Positions 1 through 6,216 of a stretch of 11,664 bases of DNA are shown in pieces. Origin of the DNA: Thermoleophilaceae bacterium. Its GTDB lineage: Bacteria > Actinomycetota > Thermoleophilia > Solirubrobacterales > Thermoleophilaceae. The position numbers were made by a program, and so were the translations under genes. The stretch's first letter is position 1, and each line of letters opens with the position of its first letter. The notes under the pieces were generated by a model, which did not search any database, was not told where the DNA came from, and worked only from the letters and a program-made list of their open reading frames with translations. The stretch covers positions 1 through 11,664 of the forward strand of contig JACCUC010000267.1 of NCBI GenBank assembly GCA_013812065.1, written 5' to 3'.

Positions 1-313
1 CCACCTCCGAGGCGATGGTCAAATGGGCAATGATCGGGGTGATGACCCGACGCCTAGCGCCCGGGCCAGGCCGCCGCCCCTGGAGCACCCCAGCCACCAC
101 ATGAACCCTTCTCAAACACGTTCTCAGCGCCAGCCCCATGGCCGCCAGCCCAAACGCGCTCGCGGCGATGCCGACGCCGTACGCCGGAATATAGAACACC
201 TCCTGTCCTGCGTGGAGGAGCGTCGTAACGAGGCCCAGCCCGAGCGTCGCCCCAAGCAGAGCGAACCCGGCTTGGCCGAGACGGTGCCTCGATACTGGAG
301 ATCGTTCCGCCAT
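1..313 (-). CDS. Membrane protein of unknown function, 3' part cut by the window edge
   Basis: The frame is open from an ATG at 313 to the left edge (104 codons, no stop), so the C-terminus lies outside the window. The codon just before the ATG is a stop (TGA), which fixes this as the first possible start. An AAGGGA ribosome-binding sequence ends 5 bases upstream. After a short basic N-terminus come two clear hydrophobic segments, roughly residues 16-35 and 42-65, separated by a loop containing HAGQEVFYIP. An Arg/Pro-rich stretch follows (about 80-90), and then the start of a third hydrophobic segment (VITPIIAHLTIAS). Third-position G/C is high, as in the neighbours. The overlapping frames on both strands give Arg/Pro-rich shadow proteins. 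I do not recognise the family. The late Ile-Ala-His sequence recalls the last motif of CPBP proteases, but the glutamate motif that should precede it is absent, so I do not make that call. Confidence 0.6.
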   Translation of the reverse strand, partial: MAERSPVSRHRLGQAGFALLGATLGLGLVTTLLHAGQEVFYIPAYGVGIAASAFGLAAMGLALRTCLRRVHVVAGVLQGRRPGPGARRRVITPIIAHLTIASEV

Positions 314-334
314 TCAGGTCCCTTGCTTGAGATC

Positions 335-350
335 GTCGTTCATCAACGAC
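335..350. repeat. Short perfect inverted repeat upstream of the left-edge gene
   Basis: GTCGTT and AACGAC form a perfect 6-bp inverted repeat around CATC. It lies 22 bases upstream of the ATG at 313 of the minus-strand membrane-protein gene, between that gene's RBS and any promoter. It could be an operator half-site pair or a 5'-leader hairpin. Six base pairs are also expected by chance at this scale, so support is weak. Confidence 0.25.
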
Positions 351-419
351 TAGCGAGCAAGGCGACGTGGTCAACCTTGAGGTCGCTGCGCGCCGCTCCC
401 GGTTCACCGGACACCTTGG

Positions 420-435
420 TGATCAAAATCGATCA
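420..435. repeat. AT-richer inverted repeat TGATC-N6-GATCA in the divergent gap
   Basis: TGATC and GATCA flank AAAATC in the 211-base gap between the minus-strand gene starting at 313 and the plus-strand ORF starting at 525. It is the most A/T-rich stretch of that gap and so a candidate for a regulatory site serving either divergent gene. No convincing -35/-10 pair was found for the minus-strand gene. The rest of the gap (314-524) holds nothing else I can name apart from the possible leaderless promoter just before 525. Confidence 0.25.
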
Positions 436-512
436 TGCCAGCACCGCCTGACAGAGGCCTTGGCGTGCGATCCGGCGGTGGCCGGGCCCGGTCCTCGGGA
501 GCGCGACCTCGG

Positions 513-524
513 TAGAATGGGGCC
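513..524 (+). promoter_or_regulatory. Possible -10 box of a leaderless transcript
   Basis: TAGAAT at 513-518 matches TATAAT in five of six positions and ends 6 bases before the ATG at 525. That spacing would place the transcript start at or next to the start codon. There is no Shine-Dalgarno-like sequence before this ATG, which fits leaderless translation, common in actinobacteria. No good -35 hexamer is visible around 490-495, so the call is tentative. Confidence 0.3.
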
Positions 525-614
525 ATGACCTCGAGCATCCCGGACCCGACGACGACCTTTCAGGCGACCGGCACTCGGGACATCACCGGACCGATGCCGG
601 GAGAGATCGCGTAA
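525..614 (+). CDS. Small ORF (29 aa) translationally coupled to the coiled-coil gene
   Basis: The ATG at 525 opens a 29-codon frame ending in TAA at 612-614. The last A of this stop is the first base of the next gene's ATG (TAATG), the usual arrangement for translational coupling. Most of its codons end in G or C, as in the real genes here. The peptide is polar, rich in Thr, Pro and Gly (it starts MTSSIPDPTTTF and ends MPGEIA), with no membrane segment or recognised motif. The next gene's GGGAGAG ribosome-binding site lies inside its last codons. It may be a real small protein, a leader peptide, or just the 5' region of the coiled-coil gene. I do not recognise it. Confidence 0.4.
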   Translation: MTSSIPDPTTTFQATGTRDITGPMPGEIA

Positions 615-1084
615 TGCTCGGCGGGCTCCTCTACCCCCTTCGGCTCCCTGAGCGCGCGCTGGATGCCCTGGGCCGGCTGGTGCAGGATCTCGCCGGCTTG
701 CGACAGGAGCTCGCCAGCGGCCTCGGCACGCTGGAGCAGACGACCGCCTCCGTTGCCGCCGATCTAGGTCTGGTGCGCACGGACTTGGCGGTCGTGCGCG
801 AGTCGACCTCGCGCCTGCCGGAAGGGATCGCCAAGCTCGAGCGGGAGGTGACCGGACTGACCGCCAAGCTCGAGCAAGTCGACAACGAGGTGGGCGTCCT
901 CCACGCGGACATGACCGAGTTGTGCGCTCACGTTCAAGGGCTGAACAGGCAGCTCGACGTCATGCAGCAGGCGGTCAACTCGATGCATGGCACAGTCGAC
1001 GGGGTCGCCCAGGATCTCCCCGGCGCGTCCGGGACCGGAGCCATCGCTCGCGTGCGAGAAGCCGTCGGGCGAAAAGAGGGTTAG
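614..1084 (+). CDS. Coiled-coil protein of unknown function
   Basis: The 156-residue protein starts at an ATG that overlaps the preceding small ORF (TAATG); GGGAGAG at 599-605 sits 8 bases upstream. Residues 1-20 form a hydrophobic/amphipathic N-terminus rich in Leu, Pro and Arg (LLYPLRLPERALDALGRL). About residues 20-135 show a long heptad pattern of Leu/Val with Glu, Gln, Thr and Arg, typical of an extended coiled coil. A Gly/Ala-rich linker and a basic tail (VREAVGRKEG) follow. There is no signal peptide with a cleavage site and no catalytic motif. It could be a cytoplasmic scaffold, a phasin-like surface protein or a peripheral membrane protein; the sequence does not decide. The next gene follows after a 45-base gap bounded by an inverted repeat. 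Confidence 0.75.
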   Translation: MLGGLLYPLRLPERALDALGRLVQDLAGLRQELASGLGTLEQTTASVAADLGLVRTDLAVVRESTSRLPEGIAKLEREVTGLTAKLEQVDNEVGVLHADMTELCAHVQGLNRQLDVMQQAVNSMHGTVDGVAQDLPGASGTGAIARVREAVGRKEG

Positions 1085-1129
1085 CGCGGACAAGCTCACC
1101 GCGCGCGTCCAGCGGGTAGGTTGTCCGCG
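1085..1129 (+). repeat. Perfect 9-bp inverted repeat filling the gap between two genes
   Basis: CGCGGACAA (1085-1093) and TTGTCCGCG (1121-1129) are exact reverse complements. The left arm starts on the base after the TAG of the coiled-coil gene and the right arm ends on the base before the ATG of the VOC gene. The 27-base loop carries the VOC gene's apparent ribosome-binding site (GGTAGG, 1115-1120) and a smaller CCGC/GCGG stem. In RNA it could present or mask the RBS, or act as an operator or attenuator. There is no T-run, so it is not a classical intrinsic terminator. Confidence 0.55.
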
Positions 1130-1480
1130 ATGCTGCAACATGTCGCGCTAGAGATCCGGCCCGAGCAGATTCAGGATTGCGCCGACTTCTACCGCCTGCT
1201 CGGCTTCGAGGAGGTGGCGCCGCCGGAGACGCTCGCCGATCGGGCCGCCTGGGTTGAGCGTGAGGGCACGCAGGTTCACCTGTTGAAGACCGACGAGCCG
1301 ACGGTCCTTCCGAGCGGCCACCTGGCAGTGGTCGCCGAGGACTACGCGGCGACGATGTCGGCGCTCGAGCAGGCAGGCCACCTGCCCGACCAGCGGAGCC
1401 GTCACTGGGGTGCGCCGCGGGCGGTCGTGAAGGATCCGGCCGGCAACCTCGTCGAGATCATGGCCTGGCCGCCCCGCTGA
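1130..1480 (+). CDS. VOC-superfamily (glyoxalase/bleomycin-resistance fold) protein
   Basis: The protein has 116 residues, the size of a single two-module VOC domain. It begins LQHVALEIRPEQ with the usual short first strand, then a helix ending in FYRLLGFEEV. The second half has SGHLAVV and ends KDPAGNLVEIMAW, the classic last strand. The likely metal ligands are His4, His50 (TQVHLL), His64 (SGHLAVV) and Glu109 (NLVEI). A complete His/Glu set argues for a metal-binding enzyme rather than a metal-free binding protein. The substrate cannot be inferred. The ATG at 1130 is preferred because GGTAGG lies 9 bases upstream; a TTG at 1121 is in frame but sits directly against that RBS. The next gene starts about 33 bases downstream on the same strand. 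Confidence 0.85.
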   Translation: MLQHVALEIRPEQIQDCADFYRLLGFEEVAPPETLADRAAWVEREGTQVHLLKTDEPTVLPSGHLAVVAEDYAATMSALEQAGHLPDQRSRHWGAPRAVVKDPAGNLVEIMAWPPR

Positions 1481-1513
1481 CGCGGAGCGCGCACGGTCGT
1501 GGGGAGCGCGGAT

Positions 1514-2314
1514 GTGAAAACGGCCTATGCGAGGGGCGACCGCGTCGGCGATCAGGCGGTGCTGGGAAGCCCGACCACAGGGGTGAGGCCGCCGATCGCC
1601 TTGTGGGCGGTTCCGCGCTCGGTATCGACTGCGTTCGAGAGGGTGATGCGGGCGCGGGGCGACCTGACCGTATTTTCGGAGCCCTTCTCGGCCCCCTACT
1701 ACTTCGGCGAGGAGAGAGTCAGCGACCGTTCCGGGGAGCCCAGCACGAACGCTTCCGCTCACGAGTGGGCGAGGGTCGTCCAGGAGCTCCTGGCCGCGGC
1801 GGAGGAGGGGACGGTCTTCGTCAAGGACATGGCCTACCACGTATCTCCTCGCCTCGACCGAGAGCTCGTCGGTCACTTCCAGAACACCTTCATCCTTCGA
1901 CACCCGAGCCACACCCTGCGGTCGCTCAAGCGGCGCCTCCCCGACTTCACGCCGGCGGAGGCGGGCTTCGAGCACCAGTACCGGTTGATGAATCTCGCAT
2001 TGGAGGCCTCTGACGACGAGTTGATCGTCATCGAGGGCGAGGATCTACGCCGCTCGCCGGGGGCGGTCGTCGAGGACTACTGTCGGCGAGTCGGGCTCCC
2101 GTTCCTGCCCGATTCGCTGAGCTGGCAGGCGGGATTGCTTCCCGACTGGAGGCGGTGGGAGGACTGGCACGGCGACGTCGCGGCGAGCACGGGGATCAGG
2201 CCGCCGCGCGGCGACCGGGAGCCGGGACCTCCGGAAGGCGTGGATTCCGAGGTCTACGCGAGCTGCGTCGATTGCTACGAGAAGATGATCGAGCTCGCGA
2301 GGGTCGGCGTGTAG
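1514..2314 (+). CDS. Sulfotransferase-like P-loop protein
   Basis: The 266-residue protein has the two signatures of PAPS-dependent sulfotransferases. A 5'-phosphosulfate-binding loop near residues 29-45 reads IALWAVPRSVSTAFERVM, followed by a conserved-looking FSEPFSAPYYFG. A KDMAYHV strand, then FILRHPSHTLRSLKRRL, follows as the 3'-phosphate-binding segment. The pattern resembles a bacterial sulfotransferase-like family sometimes named after branched-chain aminotransferase-like proteins; the acceptor is unknown. It should be cytoplasmic, with no signal peptide. The start is uncertain: GTG at 1514 has GGGGAG 7 bases upstream, GTG at 1499 gives five more residues, and GTG at 1583 would begin just before the conserved core. 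The 23 residues before that core look unconserved. A gap of about 74 bases separates it from the next plus-strand gene. Confidence 0.8.
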   Translation: MKTAYARGDRVGDQAVLGSPTTGVRPPIALWAVPRSVSTAFERVMRARGDLTVFSEPFSAPYYFGEERVSDRSGEPSTNASAHEWARVVQELLAAAEEGTVFVKDMAYHVSPRLDRELVGHFQNTFILRHPSHTLRSLKRRLPDFTPAEAGFEHQYRLMNLALEASDDELIVIEGEDLRRSPGAVVEDYCRRVGLPFLPDSLSWQAGLLPDWRRWEDWHGDVAASTGIRPPRGDREPGPPEGVDSEVYASCVDCYEKMIELARVGV

Positions 2315-2353
2315 TCGGCTGTCCGTCTGGATCAAGTTCCTTCGTCGCTTGCC

Positions 2354-2359
2354 GATAAT
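2354..2359 (+). promoter_or_regulatory. Possible -10 box before the PQ-loop gene
   Basis: GATAAT matches TATAAT in five of six positions and lies 29 bases before the ATG at 2389, in the only sizeable gap of this part of the plus strand. No recognisable -35 sequence sits 16-18 bases upstream, so an independent promoter for the membrane protein is only a possibility. Confidence 0.25.
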
Positions 2360-2388
2360 CAAGCTCGACGAGCCGGATGGGCTGAGCG

Positions 2389-2991
2389 ATGGACGATGAA
2401 CTTCTCAAGCACGCACTGGCCGTTACGGGCACCGTGCTCTACGTCATTCGCGCCGCCCCGGCGACGATCCAGATCGCCCGCAGGCGGGAGATCGACCCCG
2501 AGGCGGCCACGACGTTCGGCCTCTTGCTCCTGACCGGCCTGTGGTGGGTCGCCTACGCGCTCGAGGTTCACAACCTGCCCTCCTTGGTGTCGGCGCTTCT
2601 CGGCCTGCCCGCCCCGGCGTTCGGCCTGCTGGTTCTGTGGCGCGTGCGCGCGGTTGGTCGGGGCGTCGCGTTCGTGCTGGTGGCGGGTCTGGCCGTCACC
2701 TTTCTGGAAGAGGACCTGACTCCCCGAGCCCTGGGGGTTACCGCCGCGGTCGGCGCCGCCGGCATTGCCGTCCCCCAGGCGGCGCGGCTGCTCAGAGACC
2801 CCGACGCCTCAGCGGCGGACGCCTCGATCGGGATGTGGGCCTTGGTCGCCTTCAACGCGGTGGTGTGGCTCGTGTACGGCGTCCTCGTGGGACATCCCCT
2901 CCTCGGTGCGGCCGGACTCCTACAGCTGCCGTGCTCCATGATCGTCATCCACCGCGCGCTACACGAACGCCGGGAAGCGGCGGTCGCGTAG
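2389..2991 (+). CDS. 7-TM PQ-loop/SWEET-like membrane protein with two SemiSWEET-type halves
   Basis: The 200-residue protein has seven hydrophobic segments, at about residues 6-29, 41-60, 62-84, 91-106, 114-135, 147-168 and 171-190. Segments 1-3 and 5-7 look like two copies of the triple-helix PQ-loop unit. The second copy keeps the Pro-Gln at 129-130 (AGIAVPQAARLL), followed by SIGMWALVAFNAVVWLVYG. The first has Ala-Pro at 23-24 in the equivalent place (VIRAAPATIQIARR), then GLWWVAYALEV. Segment 4 is the linker helix. This 3+1+3 plan is that of eukaryotic SWEET sugar transporters, while bacterial members are mostly single 3-TM SemiSWEETs. A facilitator for sugars or other small solutes is plausible but unproven. 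It is convergent with the GH65 gene. Only a weak RBS (GGATGGG) precedes the ATG. Confidence 0.7.
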   Translation: MDDELLKHALAVTGTVLYVIRAAPATIQIARRREIDPEAATTFGLLLLTGLWWVAYALEVHNLPSLVSALLGLPAPAFGLLVLWRVRAVGRGVAFVLVAGLAVTFLEEDLTPRALGVTAAVGAAGIAVPQAARLLRDPDASAADASIGMWALVAFNAVVWLVYGVLVGHPLLGAAGLLQLPCSMIVIHRALHERREAAVA

Positions 2992-3033
2992 GGCGTGGAC
3001 GCAGCACTTTCGGCCGGCTCGATACCCGGCGCG

Positions 3034-5379
3034 TCAGGCCCGGCGCGGTGGCTCCCGACCGGGGGGTTGCGCGGGGCGCGGGCGCTCGGGCGCCGGCGGG
3101 ATGGCGCGAGTCGCGGGCCGATCGGCGGCCACCTCGATGGGCTCCCCATGGTGGGTGATCGAGAGCGCTGCGCCGGCCTCGACGCTATAGGTGGCGGCTT
3201 CAGGGCCTACCTCGACGCGCAAGCGCCGCCCGCGTACCCCAAGGACGAAGGAGAGGCGCGTCAGGGCGCGCGGTAGCCTGGGGTGGAAGGCCAGTTTCCC
3301 ATCGTGGTCACGCATCCCGCCGAAACCGGCCACCAGCCCGATCCAGCCTCCCGCGAGCGAGGCCATGTGGACACCGTCGCGCGTGTTGCTCTGCAGGTCG
3401 TGAAGGTCCATGAGAGCGGCAGCGCCCAGATAGTCGTAGGCGAGCTCGAGGTGTCCCACCTCGGCGGCGACGACCGCCTGCGTGCACGCCGAGAGCGAGG
3501 AGTCGCGCAGGGTGCGCGCCTCGTAGTAGGCGAAGTTGCGTGCCTTCTCCTCGTCGGTGAACGCGTCGCCGCGCGCGTGGAGCGCGAGGACGAGGTCAGC
3601 CTGCTTGACGACCTGCTTGCGGTAGAGCTCGAAGTAAGGGAAGCTGCGGAATAGCGGATACTGGCTGGGAAACGTGGCGTCGAAGTCCCACTCCGCGTGC
3701 TGGGTGAAGTCCTCGGCCTGGGAGTGGACGCCGAGCGCCTCGTCGTAGGGCACGACGACAGCCTCGGCCGCCTCGCGCCAGCGCGCGATCTCTCGGTCGT
3801 CGACGCCGAGGCCGGAGCTCAGGTCGGGATGGCGTTCCGCCGAGGCGGCGGCCGCGCGGAGGTTCCGCTGCGCCATGAGGTTCGTGTAGACGTTGTTGTC
3901 GGCCACGGCGCTGTACTCGTCCGGACCGGTGACGCCGTCGATCCGGAAACCGCCGCGGTGGTCGTAGTGGCCGAGCGAGCACCAGAGTCGCGCCGTCTCC
4001 ACGAGGAGTTCGAGCCCGCTCTCGCGCTCGAACTCCTCATCGCCGGTGGCGTGGCGGTAACGCTCCACCGCGTCGGCGATGTCGGCAGCGACGTGGAAGG
4101 CGGCCGTGCCTGCCGGCCAGTAGCCAGAGCACTCCTCGCCCGCGATCGTTCGCCACGGGAACGCGGCTCCGGCGAGCCCAAGCTCACCTGCCCGCCCCCG
4201 GGCGGCCGGAAGCGTCGAGTGTCGCCAGCGCAGCGCGTCCCTGGCCGCCGCGGGGCGCGTGTAGGTCAGCACGGGCAGGACGAACGACTCCGTGTCCCAG
4301 AAGGCGTGGCCGTCGTAGCCGGGGCCGGTCAGGCCCTTGCCGGGGATGGCACGTCCTTCCGCGCGCGCCCCGGCCTGGAGGACGTGGAAGAGACCGAAGC
4401 GCACCGCCTGCTGGATCTCCGGGTCGCCGTCGACCTCGACGTCGGCGCCGGCCCAGAACTCCTCGAGGTAGTCCGCCTGACCCGCGACGAATCCGTCCCA
4501 CCCGGTGTGCCGCGCCTCGGTGAGGGCGGCGGCGACCTGGGCGCGCACCGCCGGCAGCGAGCGCGCGGCCGACCACCCGTAGGCGAGGAACTTCACGATG
4601 TCGAGGTGCTGGCCCGTCCGGAGGTTCGCGGCGACCGTGACGCGTCCGAGATCGCCAGAGGTCTCCGCTGCGAGGCCGATGCCGTCCGGCCCGCTCACGA
4701 CATGGTCCATCCCCGCGGTCACGCGCAGGCCGCTCGCTCGCGTGATGTGCGAGAGCAGGGCCGAGGTCTCACCGTGGCCCCACGACTCGGCCTCGAGCGG
4801 CGCGCTCAGCGCCGCCGCCGCGCGCGGGTCGCCGTCCGGAGCGGGCAGGGGCTCGTTGGCGACGAGCTCCGACTGCACGACGACGCGCGCGTCGGCGCCG
4901 AGCGGCTCGACGACATAGCGCACCGCGGCGACCCCCCGGTGGACGAAGGAGACGAGGCGCACGGACGAGATCCGGACGGCCTTGCCGGCGGGGGAGACCC
5001 AGTCGACCTCGCGGCGCAGGACGCCGCCGCGAAGGTCGAGCTCGCGCACGTGTGAGCGAAGCTGCCCGTACCGGACGTCGAAGAGCTCGTCGTCCACGAG
5101 CAGGCGGAGGATTTTGCCGTCGGTCACGTTGACGACGGTCTGACCCGACTCCGGGTAGCCGTACCCCGCCTCGGCGTACGGCAGGGGCCGCAGCTCGTGA
5201 AACCCGTTGAGGTAGGTGCCGGGCCGCGCATGGGGCTCACCCTCGTCGAGGTTGCCCCGCAGCCCGATGTGGCCGTTGGACAGGGCGAACACCGACTCCG
5301 TCTGGCCGAGCTCCTCGAGCGCGAGCGTGGTCTCGCGCACGGCCCAGGGGTCGACGGCGAAGCGGGGGTGACTGCTCAT
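3034..5379 (-). CDS. Glycoside hydrolase family 65 disaccharide phosphorylase
   Basis: The 781-residue protein has normal GH65 length and order: an N-terminal beta-sandwich (to about 270), a linker, an (alpha/alpha)6 barrel, and a C-terminal beta domain (KLAFHPRLPRALTRL onward). The general-acid glutamate is Glu488 in TGPDEYSAVADNN. FWDTESFVLPVL and DSSLSACTQAVVAAEVGH belong to the catalytic barrel, and NTRDGVHMASLAG with FGGMR is the phosphorylase-type ending rather than the trehalase type. Such enzymes split alpha-glucosides such as maltose, trehalose, kojibiose or nigerose with phosphate, releasing beta-glucose-1-phosphate; which sugar is used here cannot be read. The ATG at 5379 is preferred because it starts the conserved N-terminus (FAVDPWAVRETTL), follows a GAGG sequence, and overlaps the stop of an upstream mini-ORF (ATGA). 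A longer start at 5472 adds only Arg-rich sequence. The Pro/Arg-rich tail of about 25 residues looks unstructured. Confidence 0.9.
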   Translation of the reverse strand: MSSHPRFAVDPWAVRETTLALEELGQTESVFALSNGHIGLRGNLDEGEPHARPGTYLNGFHELRPLPYAEAGYGYPESGQTVVNVTDGKILRLLVDDELFDVRYGQLRSHVRELDLRGGVLRREVDWVSPAGKAVRISSVRLVSFVHRGVAAVRYVVEPLGADARVVVQSELVANEPLPAPDGDPRAAAALSAPLEAESWGHGETSALLSHITRASGLRVTAGMDHVVSGPDGIGLAAETSGDLGRVTVAANLRTGQHLDIVKFLAYGWSAARSLPAVRAQVAAALTEARHTGWDGFVAGQADYLEEFWAGADVEVDGDPEIQQAVRFGLFHVLQAGARAEGRAIPGKGLTGPGYDGHAFWDTESFVLPVLTYTRPAAARDALRWRHSTLPAARGRAGELGLAGAAFPWRTIAGEECSGYWPAGTAAFHVAADIADAVERYRHATGDEEFERESGLELLVETARLWCSLGHYDHRGGFRIDGVTGPDEYSAVADNNVYTNLMAQRNLRAAAASAERHPDLSSGLGVDDREIARWREAAEAVVVPYDEALGVHSQAEDFTQHAEWDFDATFPSQYPLFRSFPYFELYRKQVVKQADLVLALHARGDAFTDEEKARNFAYYEARTLRDSSLSACTQAVVAAEVGHLELAYDYLGAAALMDLHDLQSNTRDGVHMASLAGGWIGLVAGFGGMRDHDGKLAFHPRLPRALTRLSFVLGVRGRRLRVEVGPEAATYSVEAGAALSITHHGEPIEVAADRPATRAIPPAPERPRPAQPPGREPPRRA

Positions 5380-5444
5380 GCGTCCTCGAGGAGCTCGTCG
5401 AGGTCGAAGCGGCACGCGGAGATCCGTTCGGGCAGGCCGAGCAC
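5376..5444 (-). pseudogene. Collapsed beta-phosphoglucomutase (HAD family) remnant, 22 codons
   Basis: GTG at 5444, with GAGAAG 8 bases upstream, opens a 22-codon frame that ends in a TGA overlapping the GH65 ATG (ATGA). Its first 16 residues, MLGLPERISACRFDLD, read like the N-terminus of actinobacterial HAD-type beta-phosphoglucomutases, whose next residues would be GVL and the rest of motif I. Both motif I aspartates (Asp14, Asp16) are present, but the text then jumps to ELLEDA and stops, which resembles the C-terminal end of such proteins. About 200 residues are missing and the frame is kept. Beta-PGM usually sits directly upstream of GH65 phosphorylases and turns beta-glucose-1-phosphate into glucose-6-phosphate, so the position fits. 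The stub cannot be an enzyme; it may only deliver ribosomes to GH65. The C-terminal match is the weaker half of the call. Confidence 0.6.
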
Positions 5445-5495
5445 GCGTGCATCTTCTCGAATGTCGCCGCAAAGCGCCTGTCAGACTCGGCGCCG

Positions 5496-6179
5496 ATGAC
5501 GGTCGACGTGCACGTGCTCGACGACCCCGCCGCCGAGACGGCTCTGCGCCTGACCACCGCCGCGAGCACCGGCGGCCATCTGGCCCTGACCGGCGGCTCG
5601 ACGCCGCGGGCGGCGTATGAGCAGGCCGCGGCGCTGTCCGGCGACTGGCGTCGCGCCACGCTCTGGTGGGGCGACGAGCGCTGCGTGGCGCCCGACGACC
5701 CCCGGTCCAACTACGCGCTCGCGCGCGACGCGCTGATCGCCCATCTCGACCCGGCGCCGAGGGTCGAGCGGATCGAGGGCGAGCGCGGCCCGGGAGCGGG
5801 CGCCGAGCTCTACGAGAGCGCTCTGCGCGCCACCTTCGGCGACGCCGCGCCGGTCTTTGATCTGCTTCTGCTCGGGCTCGGCCCCGACGGGCACTGTGCC
5901 TCGCTCTTTCCCGGCGCCCCCGAGCTCGCGGTCACCGACCGCTGCGTCGTCGGCGTCGAGCGCGCCGGTCTCGAGCCCTTCGTGCCCCGGATCTCGCTCA
6001 CGCTGCCCGCGCTCACCGCCGCGCGCGAGACGCTCTTCGTGGTGACCGGGGCCGAGAAGGCGGACGCGGTGCGAGTTGCCTTTGGGGCGGGCGGTGACGA
6101 CGTACCGGCGCGTCGGGTCGCGGAGGGCGCCGCCGGCGTCACCGTGCTGCTCGATGCGGCCGCCGCGCACGCGCTCTGA
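5496..6179 (+). CDS. pgl: 6-phosphogluconolactonase
   Basis: The 227-residue protein of the NagB/Pgl fold hydrolyses 6-phosphogluconolactone to 6-phosphogluconate, the second oxidative pentose-phosphate step. Family motifs are in order: LALTGGSTPRAAYE (29-42), LWWGDERCVAPDDPRSNY (56-73) and LLLLGLGPDGHCASLFPG (123-140). Asp131 and His133 lie in the catalytic GxGxDGH segment. The length is slightly short but normal. ATG 5496 is the first in-frame start. No Shine-Dalgarno sequence precedes it, so it may be leaderless or weakly initiated. It is divergent from GH65 and its mini-ORF, with 51 bases between the start codons. The next plus-strand ORF lies about 100 bases downstream behind its own promoter-like sequence. 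Confidence 0.93.
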   Translation: MTVDVHVLDDPAAETALRLTTAASTGGHLALTGGSTPRAAYEQAAALSGDWRRATLWWGDERCVAPDDPRSNYALARDALIAHLDPAPRVERIEGERGPGAGAELYESALRATFGDAAPVFDLLLLGLGPDGHCASLFPGAPELAVTDRCVVGVERAGLEPFVPRISLTLPALTAARETLFVVTGAEKADAVRVAFGAGGDDVPARRVAEGAAGVTVLLDAAAAHAL

Positions 6180-6180
6180 C

Positions 6181-6216
6181 GCGACACTCAGAGATGGCGC
6201 AGAGGATAATTCCTCT
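6181..6216 (+). promoter_or_regulatory. Promoter with a palindromic operator over the -10 box
   Basis: GCGACA (6181-6186, sharing GACA with TTGACA) and GATAAT (6205-6210, five of six with TATAAT) are separated by 18 bases. The -10 box sits inside a perfect palindrome, AGAGGA-TAAT-TCCTCT (6201-6216), so a dimeric regulator bound here would block the promoter. Transcription would start near 6217 and run through the transketolase stub into tal-pgi, gnd and zwf. A small TGCCG/CGGCA stem (6217-6234) follows in the predicted leader. The regulator is unknown, and the same 16-mer was not seen elsewhere in the window. Confidence 0.5.

Noticed and set aside
1..60. CPBP-type protease motif in the left-edge gene
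   Set aside because: Only an Ile-Ala-His resemblance; the Glu-Glu-xxx-Arg motif expected earlier in the chain is absent from the visible part.
23..451. Plus-strand 142-codon frame at the left edge
   Set aside because: Composition is Arg/Pro/His-rich without motifs, and it lies opposite a hydrophobic minus-strand frame with a proper RBS and start.
3013..3030. GCCGG/CCGGC hairpin between the converging PQ-loop and GH65 genes as a terminator
   Set aside because: Only five base pairs with an 8-base loop and no T-run on either strand. Such stems are common by chance at this G+C content.
3697..5055. 452-codon plus-strand frame opposite GH65
   Set aside because: Shadow frame rich in Val, Arg and Gly; GH65 on the minus strand is clearly the coding frame.
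5380..5472. Longer GH65 start adding 31 residues
   Set aside because: The added residues are Arg-rich and unlike the family, and they overlap the HAD-like stub. ATG 5379 precedes the conserved GH65 N-terminus.
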